Shown: positions 9,460-21,442, counted from the first letter of the stretch. The stretch is 64,000 nt of DNA from Bacillus sp. Marseille-Q1617 (GCF_903645295.1 NZ_CAHJXM010000001.1:248001-312000); one strand, 5' to 3'. The notes: generated by a model not told the origin, from the letters alone. Numbers and translations: made by a program.

Positions 9460-10419
9460 ATGACGAAATCAAATGCTGTCTTGTCCCCGTTTAAGAAAAT
9501 CTCACTAAAAGGAAGAGACGTATTGACGTGGCTGGACTATACAACAGAAGAGGTGCATGAACTCCTGTCACTGGCAGAGCATCTGAAAAAGAACCCGGTC
9601 ACAAAGCAGCTTGAAGGCAAAACACTCGGAATGATCTTCGAGAAATCATCGACAAGGACCCGCGTATCCTTTGAAGCTGGCATGCTGCAGATGGGCGGCC
9701 ATGCGATCTACCTGAATTCCCGGGATATCCAGCTTGGCAGAGGTGAATCGATCGCAGATACCGCAAAAGTCCTCTCTTCGTATCTCGATGCCATCATGAT
9801 CCGTACCTTTGAACATGAAAAAGTCGCCGAGCTCGCTGAACATGCAAGTGTGCCCGTCATCAACGGCTTATGTGATACGTATCATCCCTGTCAGGCACTT
9901 GCCGACGTATTGACCATTTATGAATTAAAGGGTCAGCTCGCTGGACTGAAGGTTGTCTATATAGGGGACGGGAATAATGTCGCCCACTCCTTCATGATCC
10001 TGTGTGCGAAGCTTGGAATGGATGTGGTGGTGTCATGTCCTAAAGGCTATGAGCCGTCTCAAGCAATAATCGATGCCACAGTTGAACTGGCTCAGCATAG
10101 CAGCGGAAGCTTCACGCTTACCTATGATCCAGTGGAAGCGGCTGCCGGCGCCGATATTGTCTATACAGACGTATGGGCCAGCATGGGTCAGGAAGAGGAG
10201 ACGGACGAGCGACTTCAGGTATTCGAGCCTTACCAGGTAAATGAAGAATTACTTTCCTATTCCTCGGACGATGTGAAGTTCCTGCACTGCCTCCCTGCTC
10301 ACCGCGGGGAAGAGGTGACAGCGGAAGTCATCGATGGCGGGAAGTCGGCCGTGTTCCAGCAGGCGGAGAATCGTTTGCATGTGCAGAAGGCGATTTTGTT
10401 GTCGGTTCTGGCAGGATAA
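9460..10419 (+). CDS. argF: Ornithine carbamoyltransferase
   Basis: Condenses ornithine and carbamoyl phosphate to citrulline. Family motifs seen are SSTRTR near residue 62 (carbamoyl phosphate loop), HPCQALAD and the ornithine-binding FLHCLPAHRGEEV near residue 275. The ATG at 9460 lies ten bases after AAGGAG; a GTG at 9454 is in frame but too close to that site. It is the last gene of the arginine run. argG and argH are not in the window, so citrulline is converted further elsewhere. Confidence 0.96.
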   Translation: MTKSNAVLSPFKKISLKGRDVLTWLDYTTEEVHELLSLAEHLKKNPVTKQLEGKTLGMIFEKSSTRTRVSFEAGMLQMGGHAIYLNSRDIQLGRGESIADTAKVLSSYLDAIMIRTFEHEKVAELAEHASVPVINGLCDTYHPCQALADVLTIYELKGQLAGLKVVYIGDGNNVAHSFMILCAKLGMDVVVSCPKGYEPSQAIIDATVELAQHSSGSFTLTYDPVEAAAGADIVYTDVWASMGQEEETDERLQVFEPYQVNEELLSYSSDDVKFLHCLPAHRGEEVTAEVIDGGKSAVFQQAENRLHVQKAILLSVLAG

Positions 10420-10432
10420 ATATAGATGGATG

Positions 10433-10468
10433 AACCCCGTTTCTATTTTGATGGAGCGGGGTTTTTTT
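10433..10468 (+). terminator. Terminator of the arginine operon
   Basis: AACCCCG...CGGGGTT hairpin followed by a run of seven T. Confidence 0.85.
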
Positions 10469-10633
10469 ATGTGTGAAATAACATTCATTACTTAATACCT
10501 GTAAAAAAATACGGGATATTATGATAAAGTCATGAAGGGATTTTGAAATATTGTAAATAAATGGTTTGATTCTGTCTGATTTGGGCTACTTATTAGTGGA
10601 ACATATTCACAGAAAGAAAAGCGGGGAGGAAAG

Positions 10634-12010
10634 ATGATGAAACAAAAAAGCTGGGCATTCATCTTGATGGTCGTTTTGCTGGCAGCAGCAGCGGGATGTT
10701 CACAAGATCAGAAGGTATCAGAATCTAAAGAAACCGGCTCGGAGCAAACGAAAGAATCGAATAAAGAAAAAACCGATAAAGAAGAAAAAAAGAATATACC
10801 GAAAGCGGCTGTATATAACGTAGAAGAAATCGTAAAAGAAAAAGGGAAGTACGATCCTGAGAAATTGGGTTCAGATGAACAATATAAGAAAGAACTCCTG
10901 GAAGAAATAGAAAAAGCACCTGATAATCTTACTGGAGAAGAAGCATACTCGCTGGTGGTCTCCCTGGTCGCCGCTGATATTGAGAAGGAAGCGGAAGGAT
11001 TTGAGAAGGTCGATCCCGTCATTACGATAGACTCCTCTACACCTGAAGATGATATCGATATTCCTGAACAGGAAAAAGTGAATGTGGCCATCCTCTTGGA
11101 CGCAAGCGGGAGTATGGCAGGAAAAGTCAGCGGCGGCCAAAAGATGAAGCTCGCCAAGCAGGCGATACAGAAATACGCACAGGATCTGCCGGAGGGTTCG
11201 AACATCATGCTCCGTGTTTACGGTCATAAAGGAACAGGTTCTGATGCTGACAAGGAAATGTCCTGCAAGAGCAATGAGGTAGTTTATGATTTGGGTACTT
11301 ATGATGAAGAAAAGTTTGCGCAATCGCTCGACCGCTTTGATCCTTCAGGCTGGACGCCGTTAGCCGGTGCTATAGAGGCTGCACAGAAAGACCTGGAGAA
11401 TCAAAAAGGAGAGAATATAAAAAATGTCATCTATGTTGTAAGTGATGGTGTGGAAACTTGTGACGGCGATCCTGTATCGGCGGCAAAGTCCCTGAATGAG
11501 TCCGATATCCAGGCAGAAGTGAACATCATCGGTTTTGACGTCGACAACGAGGGCCAGGTCAAACTGAAAGAAGTCGCGGAAGCAGGCGGAGGCCAGTATA
11601 AATCCGTCTACTCTGAAAGTGAACTGAATGATTATTTGAAAGAAGAATACAGCCGTTTATATTGGGAATGGCTCTCATGGGGGAACGACCGGTACTTTGA
11701 CATTCTTGGCCAGAGCAATGATATCTACTTTGACATGCTTGGATACGGCAACGATATTTACTTTAAATCACTCGGAGCTAAAAATGTCATGAGCAGCCTC
11801 CGCTATGATTTAAAGGATATGAATAAATTCAAAGATGAAGAAGCGGAAGACAAATACAGGGAACTGATCAACATCAGACATGAAACAGTGGATGAATATT
11901 TCGATCAGGAAGAAGAAAGGAAAAATAAAATCCGGAAAGAAATGAAAGAGAAGCTTGAGAAAAAAGTAAAAGAACTGAAAGAAAAAAACACGGATAAATA
12001 TTCTTCCTGA
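10634..12010 (+). CDS. VWA-domain lipoprotein with NDxYFDxLG repeats
   Basis: Probable surface lipoprotein of unknown role. The lipobox AAAGC places the lipidated cysteine at residue 22 and is followed by a Lys/Glu-rich linker. A von Willebrand factor A domain starts near residue 148 with an intact metal-adhesion motif DASGSM (Asp156) and a later VSDGVETCDGDP segment. Residues about 346-384 hold three short repeats of the type NDxYFDxLG, and the last ~50 residues are a charged, probably coiled tail. It resembles Bacillus VWA lipoproteins of the YwmC/YwmD kind in overall plan, but the repeats are not something I can assign. It stands alone behind GGGGAGG; an ATG at 10637 is an alternative start. 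Confidence 0.8.
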   Translation: MMKQKSWAFILMVVLLAAAAGCSQDQKVSESKETGSEQTKESNKEKTDKEEKKNIPKAAVYNVEEIVKEKGKYDPEKLGSDEQYKKELLEEIEKAPDNLTGEEAYSLVVSLVAADIEKEAEGFEKVDPVITIDSSTPEDDIDIPEQEKVNVAILLDASGSMAGKVSGGQKMKLAKQAIQKYAQDLPEGSNIMLRVYGHKGTGSDADKEMSCKSNEVVYDLGTYDEEKFAQSLDRFDPSGWTPLAGAIEAAQKDLENQKGENIKNVIYVVSDGVETCDGDPVSAAKSLNESDIQAEVNIIGFDVDNEGQVKLKEVAEAGGGQYKSVYSESELNDYLKEEYSRLYWEWLSWGNDRYFDILGQSNDIYFDMLGYGNDIYFKSLGAKNVMSSLRYDLKDMNKFKDEEAEDKYRELINIRHETVDEYFDQEEERKNKIRKEMKEKLEKKVKELKEKNTDKYSS

Positions 12011-12126
12011 TTCGAACAGCGTTGCACAGGGATTTTAACTGTTGGGATTGCTGAATTTTAAAGACACTTTCTAATAAAAGTAGGTAGTTCACTTTAGAGG
12101 TACAAACCATAAAAATTCATAGTCTT

Positions 12127-12166
12127 TAGCATACGAATTCGCACCATTATTCGTATGCTATTTTTA
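12127..12166 (+). terminator. Hairpin with T-run downstream of the VWA lipoprotein
   Basis: TAGCATACGAAT and ATTCGTATGCTA form a perfect 12 bp stem, followed by TTTTT. Confidence 0.75.
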
Positions 12167-12735
12167 ATTGATATTACAGCATATCTTTTACTTTCAAGTG
12201 TGTTTTCTTATCTAAGATCGCATCACGTTTTGCAACACTGAAATATATTTTGTAGTCTTTTAATCTACGTGGAGAATTCACTTGCGGAATGGTTTAAAAA
12301 AGCCAACTATGATTAATTCGTTTTTATAGGAATTAAAATAACTTAACAAGTTTACTATGATTCTTTCTTTGAAATAAGCCCTTTGTTTATTCAATAAGCG
12401 ATTCTTTATTCCTGGCCCCCTCCCCCATAGAAGCAAGTACCAAAAAAGTGCCAGCACCATGAGATCATATATAAGGGAAGAAATTTCCCTTAATGAAGAA
12501 ATGTCGAGGAAAAAAGGTCAAATAGGGGAAAAATTTTCAGCTATTAACTTAAAAACATGAAAAATTGGGTCACTGAGCATGCTTAACGGTAAATCATTCC
12601 CTTATTTACCTCTCCCAAGCTAAATTTTGCAGTTTAACGGAAATATTTCCCCTTATTTTAAGGACCCTTCCTTTTACCTTGGTTACTTTCTCAATTAATG
12701 GATTAATTATGTGATTTTTATTACGAATTCATAGT

Positions 12736-12767
12736 AAAAAAGCAGTCCTTTTTGGACTGCTTTTTCT
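12736..12767. terminator. Orphan bidirectional terminator
   Basis: AAAAAAGCAGTCC and GGACTGCTTTTT form a stem with a short T loop. No gene on either strand ends at it within several hundred bases. Confidence 0.7.
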
Positions 12768-12960
12768 AGTTTTACACTCCAAAACTGAACTACTTATAAT
12801 TAAAGAAGGTGTCTTTTTTCATGTTAAACCAGACATTTAAAAACAACTTGCTTTCTGCCAGGTTGGGGTATTGCTGTTATAATGAGTTCATGTAATAATT
12901 TTCCTGTTCGAGTGAATAAAATGCTTTATGATATTCATTCTTGAAAGGGGGGGAGTGAAA

Positions 12961-14172
12961 ATGGTGGAGCTCATTTTGTTCATGCTTTCCTTTGTTGTTG
13001 TCATCATACTATACCGTAATTCTGAAGAAGAAGAGCCATACTTATTCATGAAGCTTTTGGGATATACCATCCTTGGAGCTTTCATGTTGGAAATAAACAG
13101 GGTGAAGCTGCCCCTGGGATTTGTTGTGTTCCTTTTGTTCTTTCGCGGCATACCAATCAATGCCTACGGTAAAAAGCGTGCGGCTTACTTAGGGCTTACG
13201 GTCTTTCTGTTATCCGTGATCATACCGTTTGTCGAGAAAGAGTGGTATGAGCGTCCGAGAACCGTGACGCTCCAGCAGACTAACTTTTACGAAGGAAGTC
13301 TGTTGGAAGAATGGAAGAATATCAAGAAGGAACTGGATGTGGAGAATGAATATGGTGTTAAGTTGACTGATATGAGAATGGTCATAGATACGCAGGGAGA
13401 GTATGAAGCATTAGACATGTCGATCGTCGATGAATCCCACCCTTATACTGTCTTTTATCGTATGACACTGACTAGTGACGGTGAAGCGCTGAGGGTGAAA
13501 AGAAGCAGATACGAAGCGGAACAATGGATCACATCCCCTCACACAGAAGCTGATTTTGTCCTGACGCAATTCGACCTGGTAACAAAACCAATGTTGCAAG
13601 ATGACCGTATAAACTACTACGAATTGAGGTCGGATGGACAGCGGATGGGCTATGCTGTGGAGGACCAGAAGAAGTTCCGTATCGACACGGCAGGGAAAAA
13701 GGAGCTCGAGGATAGTGAACTCCCGGTCGATGCCATCGTAGTCGATGTGTGCGGCACGGAGGGGGCCATTGATGAACACGGCATGATCTTCGAGTGTGAT
13801 ACGATTGAGCATTATCTTTTCGGTGTAATGAAAAGAGAAGTGGAATTGAATTCAGGGACCGTACTTGAAACGGCAGGGAAGATATCCCCGCAAATAGGCC
13901 AGTGGCTGAAGGAACACACCGGTGAGTATATCGGCAGCGAAAAAAATGGAAAATTCATCTTGAAGGTAGATGGTAAGGAGAGGCCGGTAACTCAACAAGA
14001 GTATATGAAAGCATTGAAAGAAATGCCTGTAGTCGAAATCATTGAAGAAGGGCACGACAAATGGAAAGTGAAGGTCGAGAATCCTTATGGGGATGCACCT
14101 CATCTCATGGAGTTTGTATTAATCAAGGAAGGGCCAGAAGTTTCTGAGCTGCATTTCGGAAAGATTCCATAA
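12961..14172 (+). CDS. Membrane protein of unknown function with large extracytoplasmic domain
   Basis: I do not recognise the family. The first ~90 residues contain about four hydrophobic segments separated by a charged loop (EEEEP) and a RGIPINAYGKKR loop. About 300 mostly polar residues follow with no further membrane segments, probably a domain on the outer face. The ATG at 12961, seven bases behind a GGGGGGG/GAGTG-type site, is preferred over one at 12928. It is followed by yueI on the same strand after 120 bp with no obvious terminator, so the two may share a transcript. Confidence 0.65.
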   Translation: MVELILFMLSFVVVIILYRNSEEEEPYLFMKLLGYTILGAFMLEINRVKLPLGFVVFLLFFRGIPINAYGKKRAAYLGLTVFLLSVIIPFVEKEWYERPRTVTLQQTNFYEGSLLEEWKNIKKELDVENEYGVKLTDMRMVIDTQGEYEALDMSIVDESHPYTVFYRMTLTSDGEALRVKRSRYEAEQWITSPHTEADFVLTQFDLVTKPMLQDDRINYYELRSDGQRMGYAVEDQKKFRIDTAGKKELEDSELPVDAIVVDVCGTEGAIDEHGMIFECDTIEHYLFGVMKREVELNSGTVLETAGKISPQIGQWLKEHTGEYIGSEKNGKFILKVDGKERPVTQQEYMKALKEMPVVEIIEEGHDKWKVKVENPYGDAPHLMEFVLIKEGPEVSELHFGKIP

Positions 14173-14292
14173 CCGGCCCGTTTCACTTGTCTGAAAGTGT
14201 TTGCATACGAGAGAATGGGGGAGAATAAGCAAATGAGCGGTCCCTGACATATAGTGTAGGGAAATTAACCAAAAGCCTCGGAGGTGCCGGAA

Positions 14293-14739
14293 GTGAGTAA
14301 GCCAACGATTGATGATTATTTGGAAAATGGGATGTACGGCCAGAAACAGACGAAGCCTGACGAACGGCGGAAGTTTCTGGGAAGCTTGCGGGAACGGATC
14401 GTTATTGCCCTGACACAGAATCAGGTGCGCGAGAAAAAGGTATACCGGGAAGTCGAGGCAAGTCTGAAGGAACACCCGGGTGCGAAACTTCTTTTAAATG
14501 GAAACATGAACTATGACTATCTGACGAAATATATAAAACTTGCCAATCAGCACGGAGTATCTTTTTCCATGGTAACGAATAAAGAGTCTCAAACCGATAT
14601 CGGTCTGCTTCTCGCATACGATCATGCCATCAATAAAGAAGAAATCTATGTGGAAAAACAGTCGGCAAAACCGGTCAACAATAAACCTGAGCCTAAAAAG
14701 AAAAGCCTGTTTTCAAAGATTAAAAACAAGCTTTTTTAA
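14293..14739 (+). CDS. yueI: YueI family protein (DUF1694)
   Basis: Small soluble protein of the YueI/DUF1694 family, role unknown. The family core is visible as RERIVIALTQNQV near the start, then a KLLLNGNMNYDYLTKY segment and SMVTNKES. The tail is Lys-rich (KSLFSKIKNKLF). The GTG at 14293 is preferred because GGAGG ends eight bases before it; a GTG at 14284 overlaps that site. The 148-residue length is normal. It converges with, and overlaps by 4 nt, the AbrB-type permease on the other strand. Confidence 0.85.
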   Translation: MSKPTIDDYLENGMYGQKQTKPDERRKFLGSLRERIVIALTQNQVREKKVYREVEASLKEHPGAKLLLNGNMNYDYLTKYIKLANQHGVSFSMVTNKESQTDIGLLLAYDHAINKEEIYVEKQSAKPVNNKPEPKKKSLFSKIKNKLF

Positions 14740-15794
14740 TGGTCCTTTTCCAGAAAGAATGAAGATTTGAACAGCCATCTGAGTACGAATGGAATGATAA
14801 ATAAAATGAAGAGAATCCTGAACAGATGGTAGCCGGTGATAATCGAGAGGTCGGCATTCACCGACTGGCCGACAATCGCCATCTCGGCCATACCGCCGGG
14901 GGCGAGGCTGATGAAGGCCGTCAAAAATGAAATGTCATGCCATTTGCTTAAGATAAAGCTCAATCCGATACAGCTTATCAGTAAGCATAGCGATGTGACG
15001 ATGGATAAGGGAATGAATTTCGATAATCCTTTTGATGACGAAAAATCGAGCATGAAGCTGAAGTAAATCCCCAGGCACAGCTGTGCAAGTATGATCAGCA
15101 AATCAGGCATGAATGGAACTTCGACACCGGCAATCACCAAACCTCCCACCACCATGATTGGCCCAAGCATGGGGGCGGTGGGGAGGTGTATTTTTTTTGC
15201 GGCAAATGCGGATGCAGCCGATATACCTAAAAACAGGATAAAACTCCAATGCACAAATGACGGGTCCCCTGGTCCAGCCACTGATGAAACCGGAGCGGTT
15301 CCTGCGAGCAGAGGGCTGAACACCAGAAATGGAACGACAAATATCACAGACAGCAGCCGGACGACTTGCAGGATGGTCACGACGGTAAGATCGATATTCC
15401 GCATTTCTTCCCCGAGCACGACCATCTGAGAAAGCCCGCCCGGAATACTTCCTGTAATGGTCGACTGCAGATTGATACCCGTTACTTTAGATGTAAGATA
15501 AGCGAGTATGGCTGAAATGATGATGACAGCCACGGTCATGGTAAGCATGGAAGGAAGCTGGGTGCCGATTTCAACGAGCGTCTTCATGCTGAAAGACTGA
15601 CCGATGGCATAACCGACAATGACCAAGCCGACATCCCTAAGCAGGGGTGGCCATTGCAAATCGATGCGGCTCCATTTTTGAAAGACGAAAGTCAAAACCA
15701 TTGAACCGAGCATCCAGGATAAAGGAATATGCAGCAATGTGAACATTCCGCCACCTGTAAGTCCAATCAAGAACGTGATGAAGATCGCGCGCAT
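14736..15794 (-). CDS. AbrB-type membrane transporter family protein (PF05145)
   Basis: Integral membrane protein of about 352 residues with roughly ten hydrophobic segments in two similar halves. Each half has an LSWMLGSM / LPTAPMLGP-type motif and a glycine-rich IPGGLSQM / APGGMAEM turn, the hallmark of this family (unrelated to the AbrB transcription factor). Members are annotated as putative ammonia monooxygenase or transporters; substrate unknown. The start follows AAAGGATTTT. Transcribed alone on the minus strand. Confidence 0.85.
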   Translation of the reverse strand: MRAIFITFLIGLTGGGMFTLLHIPLSWMLGSMVLTFVFQKWSRIDLQWPPLLRDVGLVIVGYAIGQSFSMKTLVEIGTQLPSMLTMTVAVIIISAILAYLTSKVTGINLQSTITGSIPGGLSQMVVLGEEMRNIDLTVVTILQVVRLLSVIFVVPFLVFSPLLAGTAPVSSVAGPGDPSFVHWSFILFLGISAASAFAAKKIHLPTAPMLGPIMVVGGLVIAGVEVPFMPDLLIILAQLCLGIYFSFMLDFSSSKGLSKFIPLSIVTSLCLLISCIGLSFILSKWHDISFLTAFISLAPGGMAEMAIVGQSVNADLSIITGYHLFRILFILFIIPFVLRWLFKSSFFLEKDH

Positions 15795-15969
15795 TTTGGA
15801 AAATCCTTTCTACTTATACTTAATTTAACGTTATAGAAATGAAAGCCTGGAATCAAATGGTTTGACCTGAGGGGAATGAACTTTTTTATGCTGCCTCCCC
15901 AGCCATCCTGAGCCCCGCCTTTTCCATACTGGCCATCAACTGGAATCTGCTTCATCCAGTCCTCGCCTA

Positions 15970-15999
15970 TTGCTTTAACACCGCGAATTTTGGTATTAT
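15970..15999 (+). promoter_or_regulatory. Probable promoter of gatCAB
   Basis: TTGCTT, an 18 nt spacer and TATTAT, 43 bp before the gatC start. Confidence 0.5.
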
Positions 16000-16042
16000 C
16001 AATAGTATTGCAAGTGTTCGAAACTTTATGGAGGTGAAGAGG

Positions 16043-16333
16043 ATGTCTAGAATTTCAGAAGATCAGGTGAAGCATGTTGCCCACCTTGCACGACTAGCCA
16101 TCACGGAGGACGAAGCGAAGAAGTTTACAAGTCAATTAGATGCGATCATCGGGTTTGCCGAGCAGCTGAATGAATTAGATACAGAGAATGTAGAAGCGAC
16201 AAGCCACGTGCTTGATATGAAGAATGTAATGCGTGAAGATAAGCCGACAGAAGGGCTTCCACGTGAAGAAGTGTTAAAGAACGCACCAGACAAACAGGAT
16301 GGACAAGTACGCGTTCCATCGATTTTGGACTAA
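16043..16333 (+). CDS. gatC: Aspartyl/glutamyl-tRNA amidotransferase subunit C
   Basis: Small clamp subunit that stabilises the GatA-GatB complex, which amidates misacylated Glu-tRNA(Gln) or Asp-tRNA(Asn). The family opening [16 protein letters not shown] and the late MREDKP segment are clear. The ATG at 16043 follows GAGGTGAAGAGG directly; an upstream in-frame ATG at 16028 would put the ribosome site inside the gene. The 96-residue length is standard. First gene of gatC-A-B, 12 bp before gatA. Confidence 0.96.
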   Translation: MSRISEDQVKHVAHLARLAITEDEAKKFTSQLDAIIGFAEQLNELDTENVEATSHVLDMKNVMREDKPTEGLPREEVLKNAPDKQDGQVRVPSILD

Positions 16334-16345
16334 GGAGGGCAACTC

Positions 16346-17806
16346 ATGTCATTATTTGATCATAAATTATCAGAGCTTCATCAGCTTTTACATAAAAAAG
16401 AAGTTTCTGTTTCAGATCTAGTTGATGAATCATACAAGCGTATTGATTCCGTCGAAGATAAAGTGAAAGCATTTCTTACATTAGATGAAGAAAATGCACG
16501 TGCGAAAGCGAAGGAAATGGATGCGAAGCTTGGGACGGATGAATCGAAGGGTCTTCTATTCGGGATGCCGATCGGAATTAAGGATAATATTGTCACAAAA
16601 GGACTTCGTACGACTTGTGCAAGTAAGATCCTTGACAACTTCAATCCAATCTATGATGCAACAGTCATCAATAAACTACATAGTGCCGATACAATCACAA
16701 TCGGAAAACTGAATATGGATGAGTTTGCCATGGGTTCATCCACTGAGAACTCAGGTTTTCAAAAGACAAGCAACCCTTGGAATCTTGAAACGGTTCCAGG
16801 CGGATCTTCAGGTGGTTCTGCAGCTGCGGTTGCAGCCGGGGAAGTTCCATTCTCTTTAGGTTCGGATACAGGGGGATCGATCCGTCAGCCGGCATCATTC
16901 ACGGGTACGGTCGGATTGAAACCAACATACGGACGTGTGTCCCGTTTCGGACTTGTGGCTTTCGCGTCTTCACTTGACCAGATCGGACCGATCACGCGCA
17001 ACGTAGAAGATAATGCCTACTTATTACAGGCAATCGCGGGCCTTGACCCGAACGATTCGACTTCGGCAAACGTTGAAGTTCCAAACTATGCAGAAGCATT
17101 GACGGGAGATATCAAAGGCCTGAAAATCGCTGTCCCGAAAGAATACCTGGGTGAAGGTGTAGGGGAAGAAGCACGCCAATCGGTCCTTGCTTCACTTAAA
17201 GTACTGGAAAGCCTTGGAGCTACTTGGGAAGAAGTTTCACTCCCTCACTCCAAATATGGTGTAGCGACATACTACTTGCTCGCTTCATCGGAAGCGTCTG
17301 CAAACCTTGCCCGTTTTGACGGTGTCCGTTACGGCTACCGCACGCCGAACGCAGATAACCTTCTTGACCTTTACAAAAAGACGCGCGCCGAAGGATTCGG
17401 TGATGAGGTTAAGCGCCGTATCATGCTCGGTACGTTCGCCCTCAGCTCCGGTTACTATGATGCTTATTATAAAAAAGCACAGCAGGCCCGTACACTGATC
17501 AAGAAAGACTTTGAAGATGTATTTGAAAAGTATGATGTCATTGTTGGTCCGACAACACCGACTCCTGCGTTTAAAATCGGTGAAAAGGTCGATGATCCGC
17601 TTACCATGTACGCAAATGATATCCTGACGATCCCTGTCAACCTTGCAGGTGTACCGGGAATCTCTGTTCCAAACGGTTTCTCTTCAAATGGACTTCCGCT
17701 TGGACTGCAAATCATCGGGAAGCACTTTGATGAAAGCACAATCTACCGTGTAGCTCATGCATACGAGCAGGCTACAGATTTCCATACAAAAAGACCACAA
17801 CTGTAA
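16346..17806 (+). CDS. gatA: Glutamyl-tRNA(Gln) amidotransferase subunit A
   Basis: Glutaminase subunit of GatCAB, producing ammonia that is channelled to GatB. An amidase-signature enzyme: the Ser-cisSer-Lys triad is visible as Lys79 in GIKDNI, Ser154 in GGSSGGS and the cis-serine near residue 178 in GSDTGGS. The 486-residue length is typical. It starts 12 bp after gatC behind AAGGAGG and ends 12 bp before gatB. Confidence 0.97.
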   Translation: MSLFDHKLSELHQLLHKKEVSVSDLVDESYKRIDSVEDKVKAFLTLDEENARAKAKEMDAKLGTDESKGLLFGMPIGIKDNIVTKGLRTTCASKILDNFNPIYDATVINKLHSADTITIGKLNMDEFAMGSSTENSGFQKTSNPWNLETVPGGSSGGSAAAVAAGEVPFSLGSDTGGSIRQPASFTGTVGLKPTYGRVSRFGLVAFASSLDQIGPITRNVEDNAYLLQAIAGLDPNDSTSANVEVPNYAEALTGDIKGLKIAVPKEYLGEGVGEEARQSVLASLKVLESLGATWEEVSLPHSKYGVATYYLLASSEASANLARFDGVRYGYRTPNADNLLDLYKKTRAEGFGDEVKRRIMLGTFALSSGYYDAYYKKAQQARTLIKKDFEDVFEKYDVIVGPTTPTPAFKIGEKVDDPLTMYANDILTIPVNLAGVPGISVPNGFSSNGLPLGLQIIGKHFDESTIYRVAHAYEQATDFHTKRPQL

Positions 17807-17818
17807 GGGGTGAAATCA

Positions 17819-19249
17819 ATGAACTTTGAACCAGTAATCGGACTAGAAGTCCACGTAGAATTAAAAACTGACAGTAAAATGTTCTCGCCTGCACCAAACC
17901 ATTTCGGGGCGGAACCAAATACAAATACGAACGTGATCGATCTTGGGTATCCAGGCGTGCTTCCGGTGGTGAACAAGCGTGCCATTGAGTTCGGAATGAA
18001 AGCCGCGATGGCATTGAACTGTGAAATCGCACAGGATACGAAGTTTGACCGTAAGAACTATTTCTATCCGGATAACCCGAAAGCATATCAGATTTCTCAA
18101 TTTGACAAGCCGATCGGTGAAAACGGCTGGATTGAAATCGAAGTGAACGGTGAGAAGAAACGGATCGGGATTACACGTCTTCACCTGGAGGAGGATGCAG
18201 GTAAGCTGACTCACTCAGGAGACGGTTATTCCCTTGTAGACTACAATCGTCAAGGAACTCCTTTGATCGAAATCGTTTCCGAGCCGGATATCCGGACCCC
18301 TGAAGAAGCATATGCTTATCTTGAAAAATTGAAATCCATCATTCAATACACAGGCGTTTCTGATTGTAAGATGGAAGAAGGATCCCTTCGCTGTGACGCC
18401 AATATCTCCCTGCGTCCAATCGGGCAGGAGCAGTTTGGTACGAAAGCTGAGCTTAAGAACCTTAACTCCTTCAACTTTGTTAAAAAAGGATTGGAGTATG
18501 AAATCGTCCGTCAGGAAAAGGTTCTTCTATCCGGCGGCCTGATCCAGCAGGAAACTCTTCGTTTCGATGAATCGACGGGTAAAACGATCCTGATGCGTGT
18601 AAAAGAGGGATCGGATGATTACCGTTACTTCCCGGAGCCGGATCTTTTGAACCTGCACATCGACCAAGAGTGGATGGACCGCATCCGCGCAGAAATCCCT
18701 GAACTTCCTGATGCCCGTAAACAGCGATATGTGGAAGAATTGGGACTGCCTGCATACGATGCGATGGTACTGACATTGACAAAAGAAATGTCTGATTTCT
18801 TCGAAGAAACGGTCAGTGAAGGTGCAGACGCTAAGCAGGCTTCCAACTGGCTGATGGGTGAAGTTTCAGCTTACATGAACGCCCAGCAGAAAGAACTTCA
18901 CGATCTTAAACTGACTCCTGCAGGTCTTGCCGGCATGATCCAGCTGATCGAAAAAGGAACGATTTCCTCCAAGATCGCGAAGAAGGTATTCAAAGAGCTT
19001 GTTGAAAACGGCGGAAACCCTGAGCAGATTGTGAAAGATAAAGGTCTTGTTCAAATTTCTGATGAAGGCGCCCTTCTGAAGATCGTCACTGAGACACTGG
19101 ATAACAATCCACAATCAATCGAAGACTTCAAAAACGGTAAAGACCGTGCAATCGGATTCCTTGTAGGACAAATCATGAAAGCTACAAAAGGCCAGGCGAA
19201 TCCGCCGATGGTAAACAAATTGCTTCAGCAGGAAATCCAAAAACGCTAA
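17819..19249 (+). CDS. gatB: Aspartyl/glutamyl-tRNA amidotransferase subunit B
   Basis: Kinase and transamidase subunit that phosphorylates the misattached Glu/Asp and replaces it with the amide. Motifs are [11 protein letters not shown] at the N-terminus, [23 protein letters not shown] and [14 protein letters not shown]; the C-terminal ~150 residues form the YqeY-like tail. The ATG at 17819 is eight bases after AAGGGG; the GTG at 17810 is inside the ribosome site. The 476 residues match the B. subtilis length. It ends at a GCCCGTCCCTC-family terminator. Confidence 0.97.
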   Translation: MNFEPVIGLEVHVELKTDSKMFSPAPNHFGAEPNTNTNVIDLGYPGVLPVVNKRAIEFGMKAAMALNCEIAQDTKFDRKNYFYPDNPKAYQISQFDKPIGENGWIEIEVNGEKKRIGITRLHLEEDAGKLTHSGDGYSLVDYNRQGTPLIEIVSEPDIRTPEEAYAYLEKLKSIIQYTGVSDCKMEEGSLRCDANISLRPIGQEQFGTKAELKNLNSFNFVKKGLEYEIVRQEKVLLSGGLIQQETLRFDESTGKTILMRVKEGSDDYRYFPEPDLLNLHIDQEWMDRIRAEIPELPDARKQRYVEELGLPAYDAMVLTLTKEMSDFFEETVSEGADAKQASNWLMGEVSAYMNAQQKELHDLKLTPAGLAGMIQLIEKGTISSKIAKKVFKELVENGGNPEQIVKDKGLVQISDEGALLKIVTETLDNNPQSIEDFKNGKDRAIGFLVGQIMKATKGQANPPMVNKLLQQEIQKR

Positions 19250-19263
19250 ATTCGAAAATCAAA

Positions 19264-19310
19264 GGCCCGTCCCTCGCTGCTTTAAAGCGGTAGAGAGTCG
19301 GGTTTTTTTG
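19264..19310 (+). terminator. gatCAB terminator, copy of the GCCCGTCCCTC palindrome
   Basis: GGCCCGTCCCTCGCTGC, a TTTAAA loop and a degraded right arm (GCGGTAGAGAGTCGGG), followed by seven T. The left arm is close to the family consensus while the right arm has drifted. Confidence 0.8.
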
Positions 19311-19533
19311 TTTGGGGTTTGATGGAAAACCGAAAAGATTAAAGGAAAAGGCCTTCATTTTGTTCAAGTTTTCCTAAAATAAAGGTTTTCTGGGCTTTGT
19401 GTATAGGTATTGAGGCACGGGGTTGAGAAAGTTATATAATAGGTATTTTAGCTCATTCGTTGGATGTCAGGCTTGTACTATAGTTTTATCTACAGTTTGA
19501 AAAGTTAGAAAATTCTAAAAAGAGGTGTTGTAA

Positions 19534-21198
<1,665 letters not shown>

Positions 21199-21213
21199 TT
21201 GATACTCGTGATC

Positions 21214-21245
21214 AAGGAAGGGCTTTTTCAGGCTCTTCCTTTTTC
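21214..21245 (+). terminator. Terminator of the neutral protease gene
   Basis: AAGGAAGGGC...GCTCTTCCTTTTT hairpin with T-run, 16 bp after the stop. Confidence 0.75.
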
Positions 21246-21289
21246 TGTGGAAAAAACCTTAAAGGTCATTATATAAAAAACCGACTATT

Positions 21290-21442
21290 CTAAGCCTGTT
21301 TTCTGCCTCTTTCAATGATCTTTTTTGCCATCCGGTAATACATATCTGCTTCTGCTTTTGACTGCGCGCTTTTTAGCTGCATCATATAGTTTTGGAATCG
21401 AAGTTTGTCGATAGACGAGACTTTCATCACAATTTTTCTCAT
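21290..21442 (-). CDS. Small 50-residue protein, related to the 21938 small protein
   Basis: An open frame begins with ATG at 21442, just after AAAGGAGAG (spacing about 7), and encodes 50 residues rich in Lys and Arg (pI clearly basic). Its middle and end (NYMMQLKSAQ, then MYYRMAKKIIERGR) align with the other small protein at 21938 (NLYMKRLKEAD, then NYYYKKVAQIIESSR): about 14 of 32 positions identical with one gap. The two are therefore likely paralogues. It is predicted helical with no membrane segment. Function unknown; a DNA- or RNA-binding or antitoxin-like role is conceivable but not shown. Confidence 0.6.
   Translation of the reverse strand: MRKIVMKVSSIDKLRFQNYMMQLKSAQSKAEADMYYRMAKKIIERGRKQA

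Larger units (their letters stand above)
12011..12960. other. Long gene-free AT-rich stretch with orphan hairpins
   Basis: No coding region with a ribosome binding site was found in about 950 bp. It contains two terminator-like hairpins (12127-12166 and 12736-12767). The arms at 12471-12488 and 12641-12658 are inverted copies (about 15 of 18 positions). A GGTAAAT...ATTTACC hairpin lies near 12590-12612. A C-rich patch sits at about 12413-12428. It may be a decayed mobile segment or the home of a small RNA. Confidence 0.5.

Noticed and set aside
12278..12460. Minus-strand open frame in the gene-free region
   Set aside because: No ribosome site and no protein-like pattern; composition follows the local C-rich and AT-rich tracts.
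15767..15955. Minus-strand open frame of about 60 residues upstream of gatC
   Set aside because: No ribosome binding site, overlaps the start of the AbrB-type gene and lies next to the gatC promoter; no family recognised.
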